This document shows, piece by piece, positions 21,600 to 32,342 of a DNA stretch of 64,000 bases (position 1 is the first letter of the stretch; every line of letters begins with the position of its first letter). A model generated the notes under the pieces. It did no database searches, was not told the DNA's origin, and saw only the letters and a list, made by a program, of their open reading frames with translations. Origin of the DNA: Blastomussa wellsi (Eukaryota > Cnidaria > Anthozoa > Scleractinia > Plerogyridae). The stretch lies in NCBI GenBank assembly GCA_947652115.1, contig OX393566.1, forward strand, positions 27,122,281-27,186,280, given 5' to 3'. Position numbers and translations under genes: made by a program.

Positions 21600-22159
21600 A
21601 AAATCTCGCTCTCCTTGTCGATTTCAATATTCGGCGGAGCTCTTCGTATACAGCGTGAGCCTCTCAGGCATAGCAGCGCAGACGTCAGGAGGGCGAATGA
21701 GACTTAGGCTCGAATCCATGACGTTGTAGTACTATAATCCCCTCCCTTTTTGGTTGATAAAAGTTCAGCCAGTCTACTGTGATACCTCTTGCATTTATCA
21801 GCCATTCCTCCGGTGGTAGTAAACACCAATGGAGTAAAGGAGCCTTGTTCGACTTCTAGCACCCTGGTGGCGTACATTCTCTTCTTCTCACTCTCATGCT
21901 GGTGGTAGATTTGTTTTGCAGTGAGGCCCTTATAAGACTCTGCATTCGGGTAACAAACCCTAACATCAAAAAAAGCAGAGCCTTGCCACTCCCAGAAGCC
22001 ACGAGCGTCAATGTCAAGCTGGGCATCCGCTGCTCTGTTCGTACCAGGTATCAGCACTTCTCCATTTACCTCCTGGAGTGCAGGCTCAGTTTGGACGTCA
22101 TTGCACAGCATTTTTAGCATTTCGGCTTTGAAATCACGCAGCTCGTATTGGTATTTCAA
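21600..22159 (-). pseudogene. Broken repeat-encoded protein with endonuclease-like motifs
   Basis: The minus-strand frame runs from 22159 to a stop at 21704 (151 codons). Conserved-looking stretches are '[15 protein letters not shown]', '[15 protein letters not shown]', 'HESEKKRMY' and '[12 protein letters not shown]'. The D..D plus FDVRV pattern recalls restriction-endonuclease-like folds. After the stop the same frame continues as 'VSFALLTSALLCLRGSR', so the stop looks like a premature mutation in a longer ORF. I recall many near-identical paralogues of this protein type in cnidarian genomes, consistent with a mobile element, but the element class was not identified. Confidence 0.55.
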
Positions 22160-22840
22160 CTGGTATTTCAGTATAATAGGACTAAAGCCCTACCACTTTT
22201 ATTGCTGCAGGGATTTATTTTCTAGGGCTCCAGATGGTGCGCAAATGCAAGATAAGTGCCGAAACACTGACTTTAACGTTTGCATTTGCCTGATTTTTTT
22301 ATCCCTACCAATTTAAAGTGGTCTTCGCGGTCTCTGTCTGTAGTGAATTTCACGGAGTTATATTTTTGCCAGCTTGTGTAGTTTTCGTTACTATACCACT
22401 CTATCTAAGCTCCCAAGAGTTTCCTATTGTTCAATGGTAGAGTTTCGACCAGTGTAATGAAGGTCATTGGTTCTTCTTATTTTTTTAATTTATTTATTTA
22501 TTTTATTTATCCACTTAACAACATAAATAGAATAGATTTAACATCATAAGTGCAGTGAAAAAGAAGTGGAAAGGGCAAAAATATAGTGAACTAATTATAT
22601 TAGGAAAGAGTAAACGTCATTAATATACTGAGCAAAATAAAACTGGTAAAGTGTTTTTAAATAGTTTTCTAGTTGGCTGGTTGCGTATAGTTAGAGGAAT
22701 ATCTTGGCCATGGGTGAATTCAGAATTTTTCCGGGGAAACTTGTTTCACTGACAACTCAAGTTAAAATTTAAACAGTTTTCATCCAAGTCTTTTTATATG
22801 TACATCTGACACAAACAATTTCTTTCAAAGTTCAAAGATT

Positions 22841-23610
22841 TTGCATGCAAATTTATCCCCAATCGAGCGCTTTAAGTTAATGAGTATTGTCGACGCAATT
22901 CCATCGAGTTGGAGGCTTATTATTAAACAAAGTCAATTACACCCTCATCCACATTTGTTAGATGATACCTTGTTTGTTAGAATGGATGGAAAAAGTGTTG
23001 ATATTTTAAAAGCTACATCAAAATTAGTTTACAAAGAATTTAAATCCAAAAAGCAAACCCCTCCAACCGCCCAAAAGAAGCTGCAGCAAAAATACCCTGA
23101 GCTAGAAGTGGAATGGACAAAGATCTATTCCCTTCCGTTTGTTGTTACAATAGAAACAAAACTACGTGAATTTCAATATAAGCTTTTAAATGATATTATT
23201 TTTACAAACGAAAAGCTCTTTAAATTTAATGTGATTGATTCACCCTTGTGTAATTTTTGTAAAACGGAAGTCGAATCCCTCGAACATTTATTTTTTCATT
23301 GTAAGTGTACAGAGGCCTTTTGGCAAGTTCTTATATCTTGGCTTAGAAAACATAATTTGTGTTTAGAGACCATAACCCTCACAACTATTTTATTCGGCAA
23401 GTTTAGAAAGTGAAGATAACATTATTTTAAATCACCTGATACTCATGGCAAGGGTTTTTTATCTATAAATACAAACTGAGCAATATGGAACCATCATTAT
23501 AGGTATTCGCAGCCAAGATTAAGATTGTCTATGACAGAGCGACAAATAGCAGTCAAGCAAACTAAGTTGACTAAACATTACAACAAATGGGAAAAACTTT
23601 GAACTTTTAA
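22841..23610 (+). mobile_element. LINE 3' end (zinc-binding reverse-transcriptase tail), degenerate
   Basis: The open frame 22841-23413 (190 codons) ends in a CCHC-type domain typical of the region after the reverse transcriptase: 'LREFQYKLLNDIIFTN', then 'PLCNFCKTEVESLEHLFFHC' (C-x2-C...H-x4-C) and 'EAFW'. Homologous sequence seems to continue to about 23610 in other frames ('NHLILMARVF'), indicating frameshifts. An L1/Tx1-type 5'-truncated LINE is the best fit. A second fragment of the same kind lies at 45085-45960. Confidence 0.8.
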
Positions 23611-23785
23611 CCTTTATTCGTACTTAAGCATAGGAAATGTATATTAATTTAATTTTTTAACTTTCAATTTCGTTTCTTGATCACCCTGTATTTTTTGTTA
23701 GTACATGTGTGGATGTATGTAAAGTTTTTGCTTGTTTGTGAAGAAAATAATAAAAAATATTTAAATACCAAAAAAAATGTACATG

Positions 23786-24001
23786 CATAGGCGTACGGGC
23801 ACCTTCGGACTTTGGGGGGCTGTAACCTCCATGCCCGAAAAAAATACAAAATGTTCGAATGCGTTAGCATTAAACCGGTATACAATCGCCCAAAAATTGC
23901 TACTGCTGTTGCCCGAATCCTGAGCGTTTTGCCCGAAAAATGTCGAAAATTTTCGAAACTGGGGGGTTGCATTCCCCCCCCCCCCGGCTCATACGCCTAT
24001 G
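23786..24001. mobile_element. MITE with cataggcgta/tacgcctatg ends and poly-C tract
   Basis: The element begins cataggcgtacgggcacc and ends ggctcatacgcctatg, with a run of about 14 C before the right end. There is no coding capacity. Confidence 0.65.
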
Positions 24002-25650
24002 TGTGCATGGTAACAAGCTGGAGGAAGCCGATACCTATTGTTTTACCATATATAACATTTACAGTGTTCTGCCTGTTTAGCTCTGTAAACGGTTATTTAA
24101 ATAAACAGATCATGGTCAGCAGTTTATGGCTGGCAGGAGCTTGGTATGTTGAAAAAGTTGGCATTGTCCAATTTGATATCTAAAACATATATATTTCGCA
24201 TTTGTTCTAGTCCTTCGATCTTTCAGCGACTTTGATATTGGCTCTTTGTTTTCTTTGTTGAATTCCAGTTCAAGGTGAATTTCTGACGCATTTTTGCCAT
24301 AGCGCCCTGCTGTTTTTACTAAATTCCGACCGTTTAATGGCTATTGTGCCTCTAGTCCTGGAGCCAAATGATAGTATCACTTTATCCCAATAATCGAGAG
24401 GAAATCTAGAACGTAGCCAGTGGTCAGGCGACAGGCGCACGTACAACCGATTTACCAAGAAATGGTTTTAAATGAGGAGAACTTCAACCAACTTGAATTG
24501 CGATTCGTCATAAAAAACAGAGCTTCGTTTTATATAATTAAAGAATATAATCTGATATTAATGTTTTTTGCTTTTGCGCACTTAGAAGCTATAAAATCCC
24601 GTCTAAACGAGTTATCTGACGCTTGACATTGTTCATCTGATCGCCGTTGCTTATTCATAACAATCAATTAATCCATAATCTAAACGTCCGTCTTCTCCAT
24701 GCTTCACATGAATGAAATTGTAATCTCTATGATCTAACACGTTAACTGCGTATAAATATAACTATTGTAACTATTTATACATTACACTCCTACTCCAACG
24801 ATGTGCGGCATGCTAGACACCTCAAGCCAATCGCTCCCCTCACTAAGCAGCTTAGCACTTAATCAGTAAAAAGATGTAGCTCTGTTTGTGGCAGTGAGTA
24901 TTTTAATGACTATAACCGAACTTTACTGCAGACTTTAACTTGCCAATAAAGGCACTTTAATTGTTATATGTAATAATCATTGCTACCATAACAGAGTTCA
25001 AGTTTAGTAAATCCATGACATGGCGGTCATTCATTCAATAATCGTATTTTAAAATCAGTTGAATTCATCCCACGGTTGGAACTTTCGGTATTTCACAGAT
25101 TGGTATTCAGTATGCTGGCGCCAGAAATTAGGAAAACGAGAAAGAAAACCTATAAATTAAATTCCAACAAAGGAAATCATTCAACAGTTCAGCAGGTCGT
25201 TGATAACTTAAACGTAATACCATCAAATATATCTTAAAAATAAACAAATTACTAGAATTCCTCAAATTCTATATACCGATAGCGGTAGCTAGCTGTGGAT
25301 ACCCCTGCAGCTTAAAGGTCACTCTATTCAAAGCAGACCGGCTGTTTTTCAGACAAGCTTTTTCACCCTGCTTATTCAAATGGGGGAAATTTTCGCGACT
25401 TGGCAGTCAAATCACGCCTAGAAATGTGATCAGCAGAAAACGAACAGAACAGAATTCCAGCATTTTGTGAAAACGAATGCGACATGCCGAATGAATAAAA
25501 ATCGCAACATTCCAAGATGTGAAATTGTCTTTGATAGTTTGTCAGAGGGCATGAGTGTACTTCGAAACAATAAGATTGCGTACATCATGTCATCACTTCA
25601 TTTCACTTATTGTTTTTTTAAGACATTATAATCATCATAAATTTTCCCAG
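24002..25650. other. Intergenic region upstream of the TGF-beta ligand gene
   Basis: No gene or clear repeat was recognised. Regulatory sequence for the ligand gene at 25759 is expected here but no specific site could be supported beyond the TATA-like element. Confidence 0.4.
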
Positions 25651-25658
25651 CTTACTAA

Positions 25659-25666
25659 ATATAAAA
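25659..25666 (+). promoter_or_regulatory. TATA-like element of the TGF-beta ligand gene
   Basis: ATATAAAA lies about 95-100 bases before the first ATG (25759) of the downstream gene, leaving room for a short 5' UTR starting near 25690. Position and sequence fit a TATA box; no initiator could be confirmed. Confidence 0.45.
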
Positions 25667-25758
25667 CCGACTCTTCCTGACTGGTGAAACTTATACAGTT
25701 ACTCGCCGCACGCGTACAATCCGCAAATATCAAACCGGAAAGCAGACTCCACTGTAAA

Positions 25759-27235
25759 ATGAACCATTTGTTGATTTTTAGTATCGTCCTCGCCTTCCTA
25801 TTTGTGCCGTGTCGATTTCACGAGAAAAATATAACTGACGCTGAACAGATCTTAGTGCAAAAATTCAAGAAAAAACTCCTTAAAGCTCTTGGCTTTTCGT
25901 CAGTTCCGAATGTTAGTAATATTAAAGCTCCATGGATTCCGTCGTTCTACAAACGTTTGATCGAAGCAAAAAACAACCAACATACCCAGGCAACAACGTT
26001 GGATGAGGACAACTTTCGCACTGAAACTACAAGTATATTTCTGTTTCCCAACCAAGGTAAGGTTCTTAGAACGAGGGATATTAAATTTATTACCACTTAA
26101 AACGCATTCGCCTCGGCCTCAAGAAAGCTTATCTAATAACGGTCACGAAACGTAAAGTTGCGCGTGTTTGGCAGAGGATGTGTGTGGACCGAGTATTTTG
26201 CTGCACGTGAGTTTTTCCAGCATTCTTGGCTGGCGTATTGAATTCATCTAGGTGGCTGGCAATCACCATTGTCGACGGGCTGATTTATATCAGCATAACT
26301 CTTTGTACCGGCCAGGGATGGTCATGCTGAACACAGGCCTTATAATTGGACATAAATGGTTCAAATTTTATTTAAATTCTCCCTGTCTACGTACTTAACT
26401 GATTTTATACACATTTATCTCAGGTAACGAAATTTTCTTAAACTATTTTTAATTTTTAGTTGTTTCAATAACCAATGAAAGTGGAAAAAAGTTAATCTTC
26501 CACTCCAGTCCCAGACAATCGATTCTGAAGATCAAGTCAGCAAATTTATGGATTCACATGATTGATGCGCCCTCCAGGTCAGATGAAAACCCTAGAAGAC
26601 AGTTGCGACTATATAAGAGCTACCAAAGTCAATCTGAAAATACTTCCGACGAAAAAGAGCATTTTCATTCTGAGCGCTTAAAGACGTCTGGCTGGTATAC
26701 AATCCAGGTTAGTAGAATCGTTAAAGAATGGTTCTCGGCGCACCCAAAGTTAGATCTTCGCCTGGATGTTGCAGTGGAGGGAACCAAGTCTCTAGCGATT
26801 GGTGGATTTAGCGGTGACGGGGAACTATTGCAACCTTTTCTGGCGCTTGAAGCGGAAGAGAAGCCGCGGCAAGTCAACAAGAAGAAAAGGAGAGCAGATT
26901 CGCAAGAATGTTCATCATCAATGAAGTGCTGTCGGCGCAATTTAGTGATACACTTGGATTTGGATTTTATCCTCCAGCCAACGGTGTTTAATATTTTCAC
27001 CTGTACGGGAATGTGCCCAGTGTACGGCTATCTGAGAAACAGGCAACAGCGAACCGAAGCATTGAAGAGACATTACCAAGCACAAAACAAAAAAGTTCCT
27101 GACCGGGTAAGCCGAACTTGCTGCGCACCAAACAGAATGGGTCCCGTTAGTGTGCTCATGTTTGATAACGCTGGAAACGTAAAGCAGTACACCCTCCAAA
27201 ATATGATGGTGTTATCATGCGACTGTGTTTTGTAA
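25759..27235 (+). CDS. TGF-beta superfamily ligand, activin/TGF-beta-like, two coding exons
   Basis: Exons 25759-26056 and 26460-27235 join in phase 1 to 357 aa. The start is the first ATG and opens a signal peptide (MNHLLIFSIVLAFLFVPCRF). A propeptide follows ('SANLWIHMID', 'SGWYTIQVSRIVKEWF'). The furin-type site KKKRR (240-244) releases a 113-residue mature domain. This holds nine cysteines (250, 256, 257, 281, 285, 320, 321, 353, 355), with the cystine-knot patterns CTGMC, CC and terminal CDCVL. Nine cysteines including an N-terminal pair place it nearer the TGF-beta/activin/myostatin branch than BMPs. The segment between CC and CTGMC is about 4 residues shorter than in activins and lacks the usual GWxxW tryptophans. 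The product should be secreted and bind type I/II serine kinase receptors; the exact subfamily is uncertain. Confidence 0.88.
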
Positions 27236-27609
27236 CTACTGGACACTAACTCTGCTGCAACAACGAAGGGCAGATGTTTCTCTGACCAAGAATTTAGCTA
27301 GCCAGTGGCTGCCAGTGCAGGATTGTAGAGCATACCGTTTTAGCACTTGCTAAAAAGGATACATGTTCCAAAAAACCGTAGTCAGAAAAAAACGCTTTCC
27401 AGGTCTCAAGTTGGCGCCAGTTATAGCTATTGAGAAATGTTTTATCAGACATCATATCTAGAAGCAAGGTCATTTATTGTTGAAAACCAACTTTATGTTC
27501 AATTGTCTCTTGTAACAACTGCATGATGTTCTATTCAGAAGGGTGGCTCTCAGGCGGTGTCGTTGACAAATTAAGGTCGGTTATGAGACCTAAAACCATT
27601 GAATAGAAT

Positions 27610-27615
27610 AATAAA
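27610..27615 (+). terminator. Candidate polyadenylation signal of the TGF-beta ligand gene
   Basis: AATAAA lies 375 bases after the stop. It falls inside a repeat that also occurs at about 28203-28384, so it may be a repeat feature rather than the real signal. Confidence 0.35.
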
Positions 27616-27826
27616 TGTCCTTCTAGCGTGAAAACGAATTAGGGCGAATTAGTTTGAGCTAGCTTATGCAGTTTGGATTTTAAGATGTTTTTTTATCTTT
27701 TAGTTTATTTATACAGTAGAGGGGGTAAGTTTCTAATGAAACTGTGGTGCTGCGTCGGTGGGAAGTATAACAATATAATTTGGTTTTATCAACTGGGTTG
27801 ATAATGTCAATTGGCCACCGTAAAGA

Positions 27827-27874
27827 GATTCAATTGCTGACGTTTCGAGCGTTAGCCCTTCGTCGGAGCGAATC
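27827..27874 (-). ncRNA. Hammerhead-like motif, left arm of element 27772-28200
   Basis: Mirror copy of 28098-28145 on the minus strand, with the same stem I, core box CCGACGA, stem II, GAAAC and GTC triplet. Confidence 0.5.
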
Positions 27875-28097
27875 AAGGAATGGCAGTCTGCGGCCTTTCC
27901 CTTCACCAAGGAAACACGGAAAGCCGTAAAACTCTAGAACAAAAATTTATTTTTCAAATCGGCACTCTTAACCCTCACGGTATCAACGAACGCTTTTCAT
28001 TCAACTAATTTATTCCGAAGTTTTCACGTTACCAGGCACCAGCCAATAGCGAAGCTCCATCTTTCTGTATATAAAAACACACGACGCACAATTCCTT

Positions 28098-28145
28098 GAT
28101 TCGCTCCGACGAAGGGCTAACGCTCGAAACGTCAGCAATTGAATC
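28098..28145 (+). ncRNA. Hammerhead-like motif, right arm of element 27772-28200
   Basis: Stem I pairs GATTCGCT (28098-28105) with AGCaattGAATC (28134-28145). The core box is CCGACGA (28106-28112), one base off the CUGANGA consensus. Stem II is GGGC/GCTC with a TAAC loop and one unpaired A before it. GAAAC then runs into the GTC cleavage triplet (28131-28133). The related fragment at 47161 has the consensus CTGACGA, so this copy probably carries a mutation. Confidence 0.5.
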
Positions 28146-28489
28146 TCTTTACGGTGGCCAATTGACATTATCAACCCAGTTGATAAAACCAAATTATATT
28201 TATACAGTAGGGTGACTCTCAGGAGAGTGCCGTTGACATGGTCGGTTATGAGACCTAAAACCATTGAATAGAATAATAAATGTTCTTCTAGCGTGAAAAC
28301 GAATCAGGGCGAATTAGTTTAGGTTAGCTTATGCAGTTTGGATTTTAAGATGTTTTTTTATCTTTTAAGTTACTTATTCAGTAGGGTGACTCAGGCGAGT
28401 GCCGTCGACATGGTCGGTTTTCAGTCCTTCCAGCGTGAAAACATGTTTAATAAATAATAAAAATTGATTAATTTACTATTAAAAATTAA

Positions 28490-28811
28490 GGTTAGAAGAT
28501 GTTAAAAAATGTGACAACGTTTTCGATCTATTTGATCATCATCAGAGTAAAAATCTGCTTGAAGCTGGGTATTTTTATAGTTTAGGCTTCCGTTACGTAA
28601 TACCGGTTCCCATGGGGAACAAGGTTAGGTCAAATGATTGGACTTGTTTGTTAAGTTCTGGATGGAAATGTGCGATACAGAACGCTTCTTTTATTCTCCT
28701 GTTCATCCATGAATGAGCGGTGGTTAGAACGTCCCACGAGAACTTGTGATTTGGGTGTTTCTTTATGTGTTTAGCAGGCTCCGAATGCCCGTCAACATTG
28801 CGCTCATACAA
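28490..28811 (-). mobile_element. Penelope-like element 3' fragment
   Basis: The minus-strand frame 28811-28593 encodes the end of a GIY-YIG region: 'HKFSWDVLTTAHSWMNRRIK' then 'EAFCIAHFHPELNKQ', matching the late Glu and Asn of Penelope endonucleases. Downstream on the same strand is a hammerhead-like remnant: CTGATGA (28539-28545), extra T, GATC/GATC stem with an AAATA loop, and GAAAAC (28519-28524). Confidence 0.7.
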
Positions 28812-28829
28812 TGATCAATAGCGCATTAC

Positions 28830-30330
28830 AATATTAAAATATACTAAATATGGACAACAATAATAAAGTCAAAGCTAACTTGAAAGATATGCTTTAAGAC
28901 AAGATTTAAAAGTTAAAATCAATATCAATATTGCACAGATTTGCTGGGAGCGCGTTCCACAATGTAGGCGCAGCTACACTAAAAAATCTGTCACCAATAT
29001 TTTTTTTCATTTTCCCTGCTTGATGTAATAGAATAGTGCCAGAATTAGGCAGTGAATAGCGTGTGTGCTTCCTTACATTAATTAAATCGCTAATATAATA
29101 TAAGCTGGTGCCATACCATTTAGTGCTTTAAAAGTTAAAAGTAAAATTTTAAAATGCATTCTTTACCTAACTGGCGACCAGTGTAATTCTTGCAAAAGGG
29201 GCGTAATATGGTCATAGTTGCGGCTCGAAGTTAGTAACCTAGCTGCTGCATTCTGTACTTTCTGCAGTTTAGTTATTTCACAATCTGGACGTCCATTGCA
29301 ATAGTCAATTGAATTTATACTTATTTGCTTAACTTTGATTGTGGAGCCAGAAAAATGCCGCGCTGTGCACAAGGATAGACATGGGGAAGTTAGACTCAAA
29401 CCAGGAGCCATGATTGTGCACTTCAGACACGGGCTTAATGTCTGTTGTGCCAACACGGACTGCACAAGGACTAATTTTCAATAGCTGCTGTCTAGATCCG
29501 ATTATAAGAAATGTTTAGTTTGTCCTGGTACATCCATTTTCTTAAGTCATCTTTTCATGGCGCACACCGTCTCTGCCTGATTCGTCAGACTGTTGGGCTC
29601 AAAAGACAAGTAGAGTTGAGTGTCATGAGCGAAGCAATGAGCGTCAGGTAGATGCACTTGTATTATCTCGAAGAGCTTTGAGGCGTAAATCACAAAAAGA
29701 AACAGACCCAGACAGCTTCCCCGTGGAATACCGAAACGCAAATCGAAGCTATCTGATTTAACCCCATCGCGCACGTAAGCTTAGAGATGTAGGTCAAATG
29801 CTCATGGAACGCAAGATCTTAAACACTGAATCTAGACCCAGGAGGTATAACCAAAGCCTCTTTCCAGCTTATAGGAAAAATTCGAGAATCCAGCCAGATG
29901 TTAAATCTCTTTGTAATCACTGGATTAAGAGGCTCAGTACAGGACTTCAGTAGGGGTGTGGGGTTAGGATCGATTTAGAGTTCGCAATAATCATGCACGC
30001 ATCGTCTTCTGTAAGTGGCGCAAATGTCTCATAAAATAATGGAGTTGGTTTCACTACCATCCGGGGCAGGACACTAATCAAGCTCATCTCGTAGTCGAGT
30101 AACGTTTTGCACAAATTACCTCCCCAAGTCATTTGCAAGCGCTGATGTATCCGCATATATAGTGTGTTCTTTTCCATTAAAAGATCTTTCACAGCTCGAA
30201 ATAACTTTCCTTGATGATCAGCTTTTTGATCGATGAATTCAGCGACAAAGGCTGATTTAGCTTCTTTTAGCAAATGCGTGACATAATTTTTGTGACTTTT
30301 GACACTTTTAAATGAGTCCAGATCTGAAGA
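28830..30330 (-). mobile_element. Degenerate CR1/L2-like LINE on the minus strand
   Basis: Successive broken frames read 5' to 3' on the minus strand. 30273-29947 gives a region before the RT core ('KLFRAVKDLLMEKN', 'FAPLTEDDACMII'). 29774-29547 gives RT motifs ('GIPRGSCLGLFLFVIYASKL', then FAHDTQLYLSF where YADD is usual). 29465-29163 gives 'KLQKVQNAAARLLTSSRNYD' and 'HITPLLQELHWSPVR', and about 29160-28920 gives 'KILLLTFKALNGMAPAYI'. The catalytic YADD is lost and frames are shifted, so it is dead. Confidence 0.85.
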
Positions 30331-31549
30331 AGACCATGCTTTTACTTAACTAGGGTAACTCTATACAGTAAAACTGATATCCATAGCCCTATATAAAAAA
30401 TAAAAACTATGCATGACAATAATAATAGAAATATAAAATGCCAGAAACTATTCCTAACTAAGCTAATAGAAAAATACCCAAAAAATAGCATATAAATATT
30501 TATTACAAAATACTCTTTGGGTTCTACAAAGGAGTTTTTCCTTAAATCATGACGCGTCTTTGCGAGTTGCGGCACTTGTTTACAAAATTCCAAGGCGTTG
30601 TTTTTCATTCTGAACGCGGATATATAATGCTTCTTCAAATTTGTATGAAATTCAAATTCAAATTCAAATTCAAATTTGAGTGAACAACTGAGTGAAACCG
30701 TCGGCTAAAAGTAAAACTTTCGCTGTCTGAGCGTGAGCGCTCGTCTAAGCCCCAGCGTATCATATGCAAGGTGTGCTAACGCATCATCACTGCAATCCTT
30801 GGCGTTCGTCTCTATAACCGTCTCTGTCTTATCAGTATTCGTACGTCCTACGTCCACAACAGTTCCAAACCGTATAGCAGTAATCAATAAGTGGAAGAAT
30901 AAATTATTTGTAAATTGTACTAACAGTATGCATACTAATGCTCCTCCTGGTGCGGCCAAGAATTCCTGTTCTCTTACTAACTTTACTTATTAGATAGTTC
31001 ACGTGTTAGCTCCTTGCCATCGATATTTAGCAGTTGCTAACCTAGAACCAGTGCTAAATAAAACACATTCGATTCCGTTTTACCCTAGTGAATAAAGAGA
31101 CTGTTGTCTATGAGCCACTCAGCGGCAGTCCCAGTGGACCTCCATTAGTCCTTTCGGTGCGCCTCGGCTTCGCGGGTTTCATCCGAGTACCAAGGTCTAA
31201 CTGTCACATATTTGGTCTTAAAAGGAGCATATCGATAGTTCAGCAAGTGTGGTATTATAGCAGTCTACTAGCTCGTCAATCTAGAGGCAGACAGATCCTC
31301 CATAAATGCTGTAGTATCGGTAGCTTTCGTTTTTCTGAAAGACACCTCCTTCCTGGACAGTTGGTTTTGAAACGTTGATTGAAAATAGCACCGAACAATG
31401 GCCGCAAAAATACGTATCGGGTTGGACATCCCGTATAAGGCGAGAATCCGAGGATCGAGTTATTAATTGATCCACAGTATTGCCAGGCTATTGCCAGACA
31501 CACAAGCTTGAAAATCAATGTGTTGTCCGACGGTATGTTGACATGAGTA
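30331..31549. other. Intergenic stretch with a (TTCAAA)n tract
   Basis: Tandem ttcaaa/aattcaaattcaaa units lie at about 30645-30679. Short open frames exist on both strands but none is recognisable, and they overlap each other antisense. No gene is called. Confidence 0.4.
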
Positions 31550-31690
31550 CAGAAAATGGTTTGAACCCGGGGGTAACAGTCGATCGTGTAGTTTGATCGT
31601 CTGGGTGAAGGTAGTCCTGGGAAGGACTGTTGTCGGTGACAGTGATTGACGTTTCGACAACCTGACCAGAAGTCATCATCAGTCACAAAC
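31550..31690 (-). mobile_element. Terminal fragment of a Penelope-like element with hammerhead core
   Basis: On the minus strand, CTGATGA (31682-31676) is followed by an extra T, GAC/GTC pairing, and GAAAC-GTC (31655-31648). GTGA and TCAC flank it as a short stem I. The rest is non-coding. It resembles the other hammerhead-bearing termini in this window but its partner end was not found. Confidence 0.5.
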
Positions 31691-32342
31691 CGATTACTAC
31701 GCTACGACATTTGCTAACCAACGTTAAAGACAAGAACGACCCTAACAACAGACAAGGAGCAGTTTACAAGTGCCGACCGAGGGCCAATATTCTCAGTACG
31801 ACTGGAGCGAGCTAGGTTAGTTTATTACATGAAAATCGGGTCATACAGGTATGCTTGTTAAAAACGCAGTTTAGGTGACTTGAATTCAAAGGGCTTCCGT
31901 CGTAACATGTTTTGATGCGGTGAGCTACCACGGTTTTGAAAACATTTTTTTTAGTTAGATAATTTATACACGTTTTCTTTCCTCGGTTCTAGTTGCAAAT
32001 TTTAAATTATCCAACTTTTTTAAAAAAATATATATATAAGGCTCAGGACTGTTTCTATGGAAACAATTCTTATGGCAAAATCCCGACCAAGAAAGAACCA
32101 ATCAGAACACTCGGATTTTTCTTGCCATATAATAATTTATTTAATTTATAAGTAAATTTAGAATTAATTCAGGTGCGATTTTACGACTATTGTACGATTT
32201 TGGGCCAGTTTTCCCTGTTAATAATCACCGAAAAGTGAAAAAGAAACCGTCTGAATGGCAGAGAGAGTCTGAAATGTCACGAACGAGGAAAAAAAACACG
32301 AGGGTAAATTCCTTTCTGACGTAAAGCGTATACTGCGCTCTG

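Larger units (their letters stand above)
27772..28200. mobile_element. Non-autonomous inverted-repeat element with hammerhead-like termini
   Basis: Arms of about 110 bp (27772-27881 and 28091-28200) are near-perfect inverted repeats enclosing about 210 bp without a gene. Both arms carry 'gacgtttcgagcgttagccc' or its complement, a motif seen again on the fragment at 47161. Terminal repeats with hammerhead folds and no protein suggest a non-autonomous derivative of a Penelope-like element or a retrozyme-like element. Confidence 0.7.
27536..28455 (+). repeat. Tandem copies of a ~185-bp repeat, split by an insertion
   Basis: Copy 1 (about 27536-27720) and copy 2 (about 28203-28384) share 'tcggttatgagacctaaaac', 'gaatagaataataaatgt', 'ttctagcgtgaaaacgaat' and 'gcagtttggattttaagatg'. 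A partial third copy follows at about 28378-28455. The hammerhead-bearing inverted-repeat element 27772-28200 sits between copies 1 and 2. Confidence 0.8.

Noticed and set aside
25684..25758. Upstream GTG start for the TGF-beta ligand
   Set aside because: GTG is not a normal start in animal genes, and the ATG at 25759 opens a clean signal peptide.
31276..31686. 136-codon minus-strand frame starting MTDDDFW
   Set aside because: Its start overlaps the hammerhead-bearing Penelope-like terminus (CTGATGATGAC), so it is translated non-coding repeat.
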